A stretch of 64,000 bases of DNA from contig JARKIF010000003.1 of NCBI GenBank assembly GCA_029378245.1, positions 1,612,001 through 1,676,000 of the forward strand, given 5' to 3'. Numbering within the stretch: position 1 is the first letter of the stretch; each line of letters starts with the position of its first letter. Source of the stretch: Roridomyces roridus. Taxonomy: Eukaryota; Basidiomycota; Agaricomycetes; Agaricales; Mycenaceae. This document shows positions 22,794 to 37,138 of this stretch, piece by piece. A program made the position numbers and the translations under genes. The notes below the pieces were generated by a model. The model made no database searches, was not told the DNA's origin, and saw only the letters and a program-made list of their open reading frames with translations.

Positions 22794-25733
22794 ATGACTC
22801 ACACATCTTTCTTGGAGTACATTGCTAAACCACAGCCTATTCTCCACTATCCTGACTTGCTGTCCTTTGTGCACGCCCGACCGGTAGTCCCCGACCCTGT
22901 CGATGATCTTTCTTTCTTGCTGGATCGTGTCGTACAGCCCTACGACGCGGACGAGTTTCAGAGGATGCTCGCCAAGCACAACCTATCCACAGCCTACCCC
23001 CAGCTTGTTCAGCACCTCAAGAACGGTTTCCCCCTCGGTCGCATGCCTGCGCTGGAACGCACAATCATCATTCCAAACCACCAATCAGCCATGAATGACC
23101 CTGCTGCGGTTGCCGAATATCTCGGTACCGAGCTTGCTGCTGGCCGGATGTCGGGCCCGTTCACTCACGAGCAGATGGAGCACGTCTGCCGGGGCCCGTT
23201 CTACTGCTCCCCGCTCATCGTTTCGTCGCAAGACCAAGGACCTGGGCTTGCACCAAAAAAGCGAGTATGCCGGCATCTTTCGAAAGGCGACAGACACTCC
23301 AAGACGCCGGCAGTTAACGAATTCATTGACAAGGCGGATTTCCCTACCCGATTTGATATGGCTCCCAAAATTGCTGAATTGGTGCGTTCCTCCCCTACTC
23401 CTTTTTCCCCTTTCCATTTTCTCTGGCGGACCGAGATGATTCACGGCTCTGCCGCGCTCGTCGAGTGATGTCGTGCTTTGCACCTTTATTTCGGCGCTCT
23501 CGCCGCATCTTGGCCCATCGGCCTCCAGTCTCTGCCGCTGCATCTTCCTGGCCTATCGGCTACCAGCGTGCGTTACTGCATCATCCTGGCCCATCGGCCT
23601 CCAGTTTCTGCCACCGCATCTTCCTGGCCTATTGGCTTCCGGCGCGCGTTAGTGCATCGTTTGGCTCATGGCCTTCCGGCATGGGCCGCCGTATCATCCT
23701 CTTTATCTCTCTCCGTGCTCCACCCGGACATCCATGTTTATCGTAACCGCAGATTGCAAACTGCCCTGATGGCACTCAAGTGTGTGTTTTTGACATAAAA
23801 TCGTTCCATCGAACGTGTCCAGTTCTCCCCGCACACAAGCCGTTTCTTGTTGTGACTTGGGAGGATGGATTTTATCTTGACCATTGTTACCCCTTCGGCG
23901 CCGCTTCTGCCAGTGGTAACGCGGGGCAGATTGCTAATGCGATGGTCGACATCTGGAAGGCGGAGACGGGTGACGACGCCGACCAGGAGAAGTTTGAAGA
24001 TGACCTCGCTATTATTCGCTACCTGCTCGCAAACGGCACCTATCGTTTTGATCGACAATCCATCGAGGAGCTCATTGCTCCCCTCAAGGTCCCGTGGCAT
24101 CCGACGAAGACTGGGGTCAAGTTTGTGGAGGTTGCGGTGTGGATTGGTTTCACGTGGGATTTCCGCCATCACCGAGTTTCGGTTCCTGAGGATAAGCGGT
24201 TGAAGTACCTCGCGCGCGTCGTCGCAATGATCCTGCGCATGGACAAGGGTGGGAAGGGTGCACGTTTCTTGCTTGTCGCACCCTGGGTTGTAGCCACAAT
24301 GCATTGTACCTTGCCGTGCCAGGGGGGTACATTTAAATAAGGTGACACCTTGACAGGGCAGCCATCATGTGCCCACATTGCAATGTACCTTTGGCAGTGC
24401 ACAGCAAAGAAATTAAAATGCAGCAAGGGGGAATTGAACCCAAAACCTCCTGCTGTCATCCAGGGAGTGGATGGCAGACACCTTAACCAACTGAGCTAGA
24501 GAAGAGTGACACCTGGCTCTCCACATCAAGCCAAACTATGCCCTCAGACTGAGATCCAGCAGTGAATCGGCGGTTAGACGTGGGTTAGGTTAGGTTTGGT
24601 GCACCCCTAAACAAATGACATCCCCCCCACGGCTTCGTCTGTGAGTGGAAGAACTCGTAATCCACCGTGAATGGGCGGTTAGGGGCTATATCTGCTGTGA
24701 ATGGTGATTAGGGGCATCATCCAATGGGAATGACAGCATCAGATCAGGGCTGGTCAAATAGGGTAGTAGTGGCATCAACTCAAGCAACCAGTATGGTTCT
24801 ATAGTGTAGCAGTAAGCAGTCATTCCTAATATAGTAATCCCTACCCTGGAGGTCTAGGGTTCAATTCAGCCTGCTGGCAGCTATTTTGCTCTGCTGTGGC
24901 TGGGTGCAATTCATTTAGCAAGGCTGTGACAGGGTACAATGCAATGTGGGCACACTGTGGCTGGGTTGTCAAGCTGTGGCCACAATTAAATGTACCCCCC
25001 AGGCATGACAGGGTACATTGTCTATGTGGTACAGCTACACCTCCTTGTCGAGCTGCAGGAGATACACGGATCTCTCTGCCACCTTTGTTTTGTGCACACG
25101 GAAGGCGCATCGCGTTTGGCTGTGTTCTCCAACGCCATGGTACACTATCGCGGCAACACATTCGCCAAGCACAGTCTCAGCAACGCTGCGGGACATGCTC
25201 TCAGGTGGTGGAAAGCACGTCTGGAGGAGGTCAATGCATTTCGTCAGCTCCGCCCTTTGGGACCGCTGCTTGACCTTGGAGTGTTTGTCGACGCCAGCAC
25301 ATCTTGGGGTGTCGCGGTTGTTGTGGGTCAGCGCTGGTACGCGCTGCAGTTGGTGCCCGGGTGGAAGAAGAAGGGCGTGGACATCTGCTGGCTCGAGTCG
25401 ATTGCGATCGAGTTATGTATTCTCATATTGCAGCAGCTCGGTCACCGAGACAAGCACATCCTCATTCGTTCTGATAACAAGGGTGCTATTGGTGCCCACA
25501 CGAAGGGTCGTTCACCCAACGTGGATATCAACCTTTGTGCGCGTCGTACCTATGCCGCAGCTTTGGCTTGCAGTATTGCACCCAGCCTTGTTTATGTTCC
25601 CTCATTGGAGAATCGGGCCGACGCGCCTTCGAGGGGCCTTGTTGGGGACCTCTCTCTTTCCGACCGTATTGTACGGAGTTTTGACCTGCCTACCGAGATC
25701 GAGGAGGTTTTTGTACGCGATGCGCGTAGTTAA
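22794..25733 (+). CDS. Reverse transcriptase-RNase H of the DIRS-like element (interrupted)
   Basis: Coding parts: 22794-23381, 23753-24278 and, after the insertion, 25051-25733. RT motifs seen are YPQLVQHLKNGFPLGRMPAL, GPFYCSPLIVSS, CVFDIKSFHRTCPVLPAHKP, CYPFGAASASGNAGQ and the catalytic FEDDLAIIR (YxDD-like). RNase H motifs are GVFVDASTSWGVAVVVGQRW, CWLESIAIE, IRSDNKGAIGA and SLENRADAPSR. A 371-nt intron (23382-23752) sits between palm motifs; its acceptor was chosen because IANCPDGTQVCVFDIKSF follows in frame. A 765-bp DNA element splits the gene between RFLLV and ELQEIHGSLC. Removing the element and one 7-bp duplicate restores the frame exactly. This copy should therefore be inactive. Confidence 0.85.
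23505..23690 (+). repeat. Tandem repeat of about 38 bp, five units, inside the RT intron
   Basis: Units start GCATC at 23505, 23540, 23578, 23616 and 23654 (35, 38, 38, 38 and 37 bp). Odd and even units resemble each other more closely, giving a 76-bp higher-order period. The core is TCCTGGCCYATYGGC. Confidence 0.8.
24272..24278 (+). repeat. Target-site duplication CTTGTCG (partner 25044-25050)
   Basis: The 7-bp word CTTGTCG stands immediately outside both ends of the 765-bp insertion, and one copy belongs to the RT-RNase H coding frame. Confidence 0.8.
24420..24505 (-). other. Degenerate tRNA-like sequence (SINE-type)
   Basis: On the minus strand, box A TAGCTCAGTTGG (24498-24487) and box B GGTTCAATTCC (24440-24430) stand at tRNA-like distance. 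The acceptor arms do not pair and the T stem is weak, while an over-long 10-bp stem (CTGCCATCCA) replaces the anticodon arm, so this is not a working tRNA. Confidence 0.6.
24794..24880 (+). other. Second degenerate tRNA-like sequence
   Basis: The stretch GGTTCTATAGTGTAGCAG resembles the 5' part of eukaryotic Gln/Glu tRNA. Box A is TAGTGTAGCAG (24802-24812), box B GGTTCAATTC (24858-24867). It lacks a convincing cloverleaf. Confidence 0.5.
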
Positions 25734-26197
25734 TCATCATCTTAATGTACTCGATCACGTTATATCTTCTCTTTTCTCATCCTTCATGTCTCTCGTGCTG
25801 CCACTCTCCCCATTTTCGGCGGCCATCACTGCAGTCGTACCGCAAGTTCGGAAGGAGACGAGGACTGCGGTTACAAATTCGGATAACGCGCCGAGTCAAG
25901 TGCGCGGGGAGGCAGGACGGGCTGTCTATCGTGCTGGCGAGCGCGAGTGGACTTTAGACTCGAGTTCCTCATCCGTTCCTTCCTCTACATCGGCACCCAC
26001 CGATGTTGCACGGGCAAGCTCCCTAGATCCTCTCTTCTTCCTCACGGGCTTCACTCAGCACAACCCACAACCACGACAACCCATTTCCACCAGCTCGGCG
26101 CGACCTCCCCAAGCAGTCCCAGCCCACAATTCCTGTCCCCGACCCCGTTCTCCCCGGGCCCCACGCTGCCGCCCTCCTCTTTCCCCGCGGCCATCTC

Positions 26198-28097
26198 CAT
26201 CAGCAACTTGACACCCTCTTTTCGGGGAGGCTCCAGAGCTTTTTTGGCCCTTTTCATCTTTTGCTTTTTTCACCACTTTTTGTTCAGCTTTTATGGAGTC
26301 AACGGTAGCTTTTGATCCTTCCGTGTGCTTTTTTCATTCTGGGTAAAAAGTGGTCAAAAAAGACACAGCTCAACTTGTGTGAGGAGGTCCTGGAATGCAC
26401 TCCAGAATATATGTGGGGGCGGGTCTAGGTACTTGCATAAGACAGAAAGGCTGAGAAGTATATCCCACCACCCCAGACGACCGCTGCGGAGATACATAGA
26501 AGTACGGCAAGGGACAATGGCGCAGGGGCAGACAAGAGTGGGATTAATTCTGGGAACAACAACGGAGGTCAAGCACAATCGAGGACAGAAAGAAGCTCAG
26601 AGACAGGCACAACTCGGGGATTGAATGGTTTGTATGACTCGATACGGTACATAGTAAATATACAGGGGATATCTAGGCGCGTGAGCAGAGTCAAAAAGTC
26701 AGTAAAACAACCACTCACCCACTCTACAGAATGCCCTCAGTGCGTCTCCAGCAATCCCGCGCCGAACCTTGAAACAGTCAGCAGTTTGCCGCGGACGGAA
26801 GCCGAGGCCCATTCGGTGGGTCGGCGGTGTTCTGTGCTCTTCAGGCAGTGAAGGACAAAGTGGCGCAGGGTCACTACAACCTGATGGTGATGGCCAAGGG
26901 AGGATTTGAGTTGGCGAGTAATCCAGCTCGTTCCTCCGGTGTTGTCAATGGTGAAGGACAAGGGGAGGCGTGATGGGTGCGGAAGAGAAGTCAAAGAGGC
27001 CACGCAGTCATCGGTGATCGGCGTTGCGACTTGCGGCCGCTGAAAATGTGGTGTTGGTTAATGACTGAATTCGGACAGAAGACAACAAACGCCAACAACT
27101 CCTTCTTCTCTTCCCTCATCTCACCGACTCTCTGTCCCGTCGTCTCGTTGGTTTCTCCTGCTCGAGACTTGGTCCCCTAGCCCACAATGTTGCCTACCTG
27201 GCTGCTGGCCGTCGGAGCCGTCCCAGTGTGACTCATTCCCTTGTAGACTTCATCCGCTGCACCGACTCGACTCGGTCCTGGACTTGAAAGTCGGGAGGGT
27301 AGAGCTTGAGCCAACAGTGCGTGCTTTGCTTCTTCCGCAGCTCTCACCCACTGATGATCCATCCCCACGTAGGGTGACCGACCTCGCGGACCGTGGCTGC
27401 GTCCTCTGCCACATATGTCGAGCTGGTGTATGTCATCATCCATTTGCCCGCATCATCCGCAGTCATTGACTTCTGTCAGCCAGGCTTTCTCCCTCTCCCA
27501 AGATCTGTCTGCGCGACACGGAAGACGCGGTGAGTTACCACATTCCACCTCCGATTATTGACATCCTCATCCTACTGTCCTGACAGGCTACGTGTCACCC
27601 ATCCAGTCGGGTCCTTACGCACGCACGCCTACGGCCCGAATTATCTCACCTTTGTCAGCATGTGCCCAAACTCCAGCCGTCATCGACACGCTGCAGCCAG
27701 TACCTCGGTACGTGTTCATTGCGCCGTCGTATAATCCGAATTCTAATTTTGACCCAACAGAGTCATCCTGGGTTCTGTGCCGTCGTTGTTGCGTTGTTGC
27801 TGAGGGTACGTGCACCATCTCGTCTGTATAAGTAGATTTGTACATTTGATAGTGCTCAATGCAATATATGTCTTCTACCCTCATTGGTGTGAACTATGAG
27901 TGTTTCGAGGCAGCTTTTGGAAGCACTTTTTGGGGGTGACCAGGCTGCTTTTCTGAGGGTAAAAAGCACTTTTTTAAGCAAAGGGACCTAGCTTAAAAAA
28001 GTGCCGGACACTTTTTCCTCTTTTCCGCTTTTGACGCTTTTTTGGGTCCAAAAAAGGCGCAAAAGAGGAAAAAGCCCAAGGTGTCAAGTTGCTGATG
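26198..28097. mobile_element. 1.9-kb non-autonomous DNA element
   Basis: The terminal inverted repeats are CATCAGCAACTTGACACC (26198-26215) and its complement (28080-28097), flanked by TCTC on both sides (26194-26197, 28098-28101), a 4-bp target duplication. T-rich and A-rich sub-terminal blocks lie just inside each end. The interior holds no recognisable ORF. It sits in the spacer between RNase H and recombinase of the host retroelement. The superfamily is undecided; a 4-bp duplication argues against hAT (8 bp). Confidence 0.7.
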
Positions 28098-28164
28098 TCT
28101 CATCCGGGCTCGCTCCATCTCACCTCCGCGGCGTTCGGTATCAGGCAATGCACCCAAGGTAGTC

Positions 28165-29388
28165 ATGGACATCCGGCGCGCTGCAGCTGCTGGACTGCCT
28201 CCCAAGCGCGCCAGGAAACCCGCCTCCTCGAACATCATCGAGCCTAGCAGTTTCCGTCCACTTGTTCCCGCCGATCGCCGCCTGTTGCTATGGACGACGC
28301 CATTCTCTGCCAACGCGCATGACGAGTTTGAGGCAGCTGGTCTACCTCTCGATCTGGAGGCTCGGGTCTTCCAGCATTTGCTTGACACACAAGTCGACGA
28401 CACTCGTAGCTCTTACGGTGCTGGTCTGCTGCGTTTCACCCAGTTTTGCGATCGTCTCCGCATTCCCGAGCGAGATCGCATGCCAGCAAGCCGCGCACTA
28501 CTGTCGGGGTTTGTGGCAGAGGCTGCAGGCACTTGCACTGGCAAGTGTATCCGCAACTGGCTCAATGGATTGCGCGCGTGGCACAAGCTTAACGGTGCCG
28601 TTTGGAATGGCAACGATACTTGGATTTCCTCCCTCAAGATCTCCGCCGACAAGAAGGGTATGCGCTTCAAGCGGCCACCACGTGGCCCTATCACACTGGC
28701 ACACTTGCGCGCGCTGCGAGCTGTGCTCGATATCAGCTCACCAATGGGTGCTGCAGTTTGGTCAGTCGCACTTGCGGCTTACGGAGGATGCCGTCGTTTG
28801 GGAGAGCTGCTGCTCAAGACCCTTTCCGGTTTCTCGACGACACACGACACGACTCGCGAGACTCGCATCACGTTCAACGCAGTCAACGGGCGTCTGACGT
28901 GTGGGATCAAGTTGGTTTGGACAAAGACGACCACTATTGTGGGCGGCGAATGCATTCTTACCCAGATCATCGGGGTCGATTCCGATTTGTGTCCAGTGCA
29001 GGCTTTTCGCAACCACCTCCGTGTCAATCACACCCCACCCCCCGACACACCGTTGTTTGCTTTTCGGACACCTAAGGGATGGCGATACCTGACCAAAGAC
29101 GCTTTCATCACCACCTCTTCGGCAGCATATCACGCGGCGGGTCTGGATCTTGTATTCAGTCACAGCTACCGCATTGGCGGCTCCTTGGCTCTCTTGTCTG
29201 CGGGCGTTGCTCCAGAAATCATTATGAAACTGGGAGGATGGTCTTCCCTCTGCTTCCTTTTATACTGGCGACGCCTCCAGGAGGTTATACCCATGGCCAT
29301 ATCGCGGGCGTGGGACGAGCGTATTCGAGAGTTCGCAAAAACACATGGACATCCCCCCGACATTTCCTCGTTATCTCTCGACGACTAG
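28165..29388 (+). CDS. Tyrosine recombinase of the DIRS-like element
   Basis: 407 residues, intact. The N-terminal SAM-like DNA-binding region is followed by a catalytic domain with the expected tetrad: Arg in YGGCRRLGELL, His-x-x-Arg in SHSYRIGGSLALLSAG, and the nucleophile Tyr in WSSLCFLLYWRRL. It would integrate circular cDNA by site-specific recombination without long target duplications. The start codon is 64 bp beyond the right target duplication of the 1.9-kb insertion, so the promoter or upstream coding part may have been separated from it. Related domains occur in Cryptons, but linkage to RT and Gag argues for DIRS. Confidence 0.9.
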   Translation: MDIRRAAAAGLPPKRARKPASSNIIEPSSFRPLVPADRRLLLWTTPFSANAHDEFEAAGLPLDLEARVFQHLLDTQVDDTRSSYGAGLLRFTQFCDRLRIPERDRMPASRALLSGFVAEAAGTCTGKCIRNWLNGLRAWHKLNGAVWNGNDTWISSLKISADKKGMRFKRPPRGPITLAHLRALRAVLDISSPMGAAVWSVALAAYGGCRRLGELLLKTLSGFSTTHDTTRETRITFNAVNGRLTCGIKLVWTKTTTIVGGECILTQIIGVDSDLCPVQAFRNHLRVNHTPPPDTPLFAFRTPKGWRYLTKDAFITTSSAAYHAAGLDLVFSHSYRIGGSLALLSAGVAPEIIMKLGGWSSLCFLLYWRRLQEVIPMAISRAWDERIREFAKTHGHPPDISSLSLDD

Positions 29389-29827
29389 CATCTTGGGTTT
29401 ATTGTAGCCTGGTAATTTTATTCCTATTTGCATTTCTTTATTCTTGTCGCGTGCTCCGTTAGGGCCCTCGGCCCCTTCGCTCCCTCGCGCGAGCACTCCT
29501 CGGTGAGTAGTGCTCTTTGAGCCCTGCTCCGTTTGGTTGCTTCGGGGTCGCTCACTGCCCTCGGGGTTTCTTGCTGCGTCCGGGTTTGGCCGGTCCATTT
29601 CTTGACCCTATGTCCCTCCCCGACTTCAAGGTTCCCACTAGCTTGTCGCTGCAGAACCCGAAGTCGCCCGGGACGGCCAAACCCCCGACAAACCACACAA
29701 GACTTCTTGATCCAGATTCTCATTCTCCCGCACGCCAGAGATTCGTTGATTCCCAGATCTATTTCCCCATCTATCTCCTATCTACTTTCCTCTCTCCTCC
29801 CGGGACTCTATCCACATATTACCTTGC
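29389..29827 (+). other. 3' non-coding part of the DIRS-like element
   Basis: No gene. It contains an inverted repeat (GGGTTTGGCCGGTCC at 29582-29596 against 29670-29684, one base missing) that could form a stem with a loop of about 70 nt, and a pyrimidine-rich tail before repeat A2. Confidence 0.55.
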
Positions 29828-30001
29828 TGTGAACCAAGGCAAGCCGAGCTTGCGAGGCGGCCTAGGTGGTAGGCAAGGTAGTTAGTGGCGATGTCCCGTC
29901 TCGGCGTGCGGATCAAATCAATTCTGAGTTTGCTTCCGCACCCTCACTTCGTGAATTCGTCCTAGTAGTCCTCTTCACTCTCGCATTCTCAAATTCTTTT
30001 C
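29828..30001 (+). repeat. Terminal direct repeat A2 of the DIRS-like element
   Basis: Identical over 174 bp to 21152-21325. It is followed by CCCCAACCCTCCC and, 43 bp on, by the right copy of the 18-bp flanking repeat. Confidence 0.9.
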
Positions 30002-30044
30002 CCCAACCCTCCCTTCCCTGAGACAAGCGCCCATCAAGCGCCGA

Positions 30045-30062
30045 CACAGCCACTAACCACGG
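30045..30062 (+). repeat. 18-bp direct repeat flanking the retroelement, right copy
   Basis: The same 18-bp word as at 21115-21132. Confidence 0.6.
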
Positions 30063-33993
<3,931 letters not shown>

Positions 33994-34350
33994 AGTATTA
34001 GCTGCGGCTGCAAGCTGCGCGGAAGATGAGTAGCACCTTACGTGATCTCCGTCGGAACGGCCTAGACTCCTTCCTTTGTCATTCATTTCCTCCTTCGGCG
34101 GCTCTCTCAACTATCTCTGGTCTACTGGGCGGCCACTGGGCGCGAATTGTTTCTTATCCAAGTTACCATGAATTTTATGAGGGTTCTCGTGTCTGGTTCT
34201 GATGGCTACTCGGATGGCCATTGTTCAATGTCGCTTGGGCCATCGACGCTCTGATTGCAGCCGACCGCTCGTCTGTTTTGGGTAACTGAGGTTGGACAAT
34301 GTCTGGACCAACACTTGGCCCTTTCCCTCGCCTCTCTTCTCCTCACCACC

Positions 34351-36904
34351 ATGTCCTCTACCATCTCCCCCGAGGACGCCCGCACAAGAAAGATTAACAA
34401 GAAATTGGGCCTCACCATTGACACAGACCTCACCGAGAGCGTCCACAGCGATGAACCCGACCCCCCTACCTCACCTAGCCTCACATTGGGGGCTTCAATC
34501 CGCCATGGAGTGGCATTTGAACTCCTTTTCCCGTGTCTGACGGCGCCAACGCGGTTGCTACGCGCCATGAGACCACAGCAGCTCGACCAACTAAAGACGG
34601 TCGTTCCCGTGTTGTGCAGCTCAGTGGGCTCCATCATCAAGACCATGGGGCAAAGCCACTTCCTCCTTGCCACCTGCGCGATATACGTCGAGACAGAAGC
34701 CCGTGTCTCACGAAAAAACATCCAGTTGGGCACATATGTCGAGTCGATCACTCTGGCAGACGCTGCGCATGGGATTTCCAAGGCTTTGAAAATGACAGAG
34801 TCGGTCCTCAAAGGCCTGGAGCTCATGCTTCAAGCAATGGAGGTTTTCCACCGTATGGAGCTCAAGCCACTGCCCCCCTTGCCCGCCGATGAAAATTATT
34901 TCACGGCTGGGTCTCTCGATGCCACCATTTACGACGAGTCTCTCAAGGAGGGCGAATTTCTCTTTGGCTGCGAGTCCCCCACCTCCAATGCTGCTTCGGG
35001 AGACTCCCAATCCACCCTCGTGACGGAGCCTGCGCCAGAGTCTCCCAAGAAGAAAACCAAGTTTATGTTCCGTGTGCTCGGAATAGCACGCCACACGCCC
35101 AAAGTTGCCACCACTAAAGTCGCGGACTCGGATTCCTCTTCCTTCACCACCTTGTCCAGTTCCATGACCGTTCGTCCCACCGAGGAGCTTCCATACACCG
35201 CACGGCAATCTATGTATTACCACGACTGCACCGACCCGCTCCATCCAGACGCCGAGGTCGTCATGCCCCTTCCCGTGGGCTACACCGTGGCCATCCGGCT
35301 TGACTCCAACGGTGATGTCCGGGCAGCCTCCCTCCCCGCGCTCATCCAACTCCTCACATCCCATCACAAACTCGACGAGGACGCCTTCCGACGCACATTC
35401 TTCCTATCATTCCGTCTCTTCAGCACCCCACTCCGCGTTCTCGCCGCATTCCGCAAACGCTGGAACGAGCCGCCCCCTGCTGAAATTGTTTCGGACGCTC
35501 AACGGCGAGTTTGGTTGCAACATGTGATTCACATACGCACGCGGCTTGCGCAATTGATCTTGTTGTGGCTCGACGAGTATTGGCGCCCGGCGACGGACAG
35601 TGTGGTTATCGAGCCCCTCCGATTTTTCGTCAAGAACTCATTCGTTCGCGGGGTAGTCGCCAAAGACGTCTCCACCCGGATCCTTGCTGCGTTAGACCGC
35701 GTTGAGGCGGAGGCGGATGCACATATCCCCCGCCTCCATCGTGCGCGCGAGGAGGCTCAACGCGAAGGTCCGGCGCCCCCGCCACTTGCACCCGTAGTCC
35801 CTTTCGACATCGTGCTCCGCGCGGAAGACGATTACACACTCAACATATCCGTTTTCGAAACAGCTGTAGGCCGAGAACGATTTGCAGAGCAGTTAACTGC
35901 TGTTGCGCATGGACTGTACCGCACGATTGATGCCGAGGGTGCGGTGGCGGCTTGGTCGACTGGTGTTCCCCTTTTCCATGACCTGCAAAAGTTTGAGGAG
36001 GATTTGTTGTTTTGGGTGGTGCAGAGCATTTTAGAGTTGCAGACCCGGGAGGAGCGGGTTTGCATGATGGAGTTTTGGCTTGATGTGGCTTCGGTGTGTG
36101 GATTTTCTTCTATATTGACGCTTCCTAATCCTTACTGCTTGCTGCAGATTTGTGTTAGATATCGCAACTTTTCTGGCGCGTCCGCTATATTCGGCGGCCT
36201 CGTCTTCAGCCCCGTCGAACGCTTATCGCTGACTATACTGGTTCGTGATACTTTCCTTCCCTTTCACAAGCCCTCATTGACTGGATACAGGACTTGGCGA
36301 TCCCCAGCAAAGAACAATACAGAAAACTCAATACCCTCTTCGACGGAGCGAACAACTTCTCCGTCTACAGACGCGCGCTATTCGAGAGCCCCTTCCCCGC
36401 CGTCCCGCTCCTAAGCGTATTTCGCAAAGACACCGTCTCGTTGACCGAGATTTCGGGGCCTATTGCACTCACGGACGACCCCGATGCGGAAAAGTCGCTC
36501 ATCCATGTGTCCGTTTTCCGCATCCTGGAAAAGACTATCCGAAGTAAGACGCTCCCTGCTCTCCCATACTCGATACTGATAAATTCCCAGCGATGGAATG
36601 TTTCCTCGGCGCGTACCAAATAGACCGCATTCCGATGATCCAAGATTGGATTCAAACCCAATTGAAGGTCCACCCTGTGGAGGACTCTGTGGCCAAGATG
36701 GACGCATTGAGCCGTGCATTGGAGGGCCGTGCTCCACACCCTATTCAGAAGGGCCAAGTCTGGCTCGTCACGCTTAAAGGCAATACCGAGAGTGGGGCGT
36801 TTACGCTACACCCCCTCCCCGAACCTTCGGCGGTGCCAACTCCCAAGCTGCGCAAGAACAAATCGATTGCGACGCTACTCAATTTACGCACGAAGAGCAA
36901 GTGA
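34351..36904 (+). CDS. Ras guanine-nucleotide exchange factor (CDC25 domain)
   Basis: Four exons, 34351-36093, 36148-36240, 36291-36543 and 36591-36904, give 800 residues. A REM (RasGEF_N) module is visible near residues 300-440 (SLPALIQLLTSHHKLDEDAF, FFLSFRLFSTPLRVL). The catalytic CDC25 domain runs from about 500 (VLRAEDDYTLNISVFETAVG is its N-terminal edge) through FWLDVASICVRYRNFSGASA, FGGLVFSPVERL, SKEQYRKLNTLFDGANNFSV and VFRILEKTIR. The first intron is an in-frame 54-mer, recognised because the spliced product fits the domain. The last 100 residues end in a basic tail. The Ras or Rap-like target is not predictable. The ATG chosen has a good ACC context and is the first in frame. Confidence 0.88.
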
Positions 36905-37138
36905 ATGTGCTTCTTTCGCCTGAATGGATCTAACTAGCGCTTACCGCGATATCTCACTCTCCCTCACATATCTTCATCATCGCATTCATCCCCACACTCC
37001 TTGTATTTCTAGATTCTTTGCGACTTGGATTCGCTCACACTTTCCTTACATACTCTCAAAATTCTGTACATGAGGACATGGAGCATAGCATTCTTGAACA
37101 TGGAACATCATCCTACTCGAACATGCAACAAGAATCAT

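Larger units (their letters stand above)
24279..25043. mobile_element. 765-bp non-autonomous element with inverted ends and tRNA-like parts
   Basis: The ends form an imperfect inverted repeat of about 58 bp (both arms share GGGGGGTACATTTAA and TGTACC). A second inverted pair follows just inside (around 24360-24390 and 24910-24945, sharing CAATGTGGGCACA). There is no ORF. It contains two pol III box A/box B pairs on opposite strands and GTGAATGG-CGGTTAGG repeats near 24565-24710. It is flanked by CTTGTCG duplications. I do not recognise the superfamily. A MITE that captured tRNA or SINE sequence is the simplest reading. Confidence 0.78.
21152..30001 (+). mobile_element. Tyrosine-recombinase retrotransposon (DIRS/Ngaro-like) with nested insertions
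   Basis: Order: 174-bp repeat A1, Gag-like ORF, RT-RNase H ORF, recombinase ORF, 174-bp repeat A2, all on the plus strand. The integrating enzyme is a tyrosine recombinase, not a DDE integrase, and there is no aspartic protease. This places the element in the DIRS order; direct rather than inverted ends favour the Ngaro/PAT side. A1 and A2 are identical by eye, so insertion or repeat homogenisation is recent. Two smaller elements are nested at 24279-25043 and 26198-28097, so the copy is no longer autonomous. No separate B1/B2 repeat pair was recognised. Classification is by gene content. Confidence 0.85.

Noticed and set aside
24430..24498. Functional tRNA gene
   Set aside because: Both pol III boxes are present but arms do not pair; treated as tRNA-derived repeat.
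24580..24600. Telomeric repeat (GGTTAGGTTAGG)
   Set aside because: Too short and not TTAGGG; part of the inserted element.
25018..26211. 397-codon plus-strand ORF
   Set aside because: Runs in another frame over RNase H and across the insertion edge; no domain.
26198..28097. hAT origin of the 1.9-kb element
   Set aside because: The flanking duplication is 4 bp, not 8 bp, and no hAT transposase remains.
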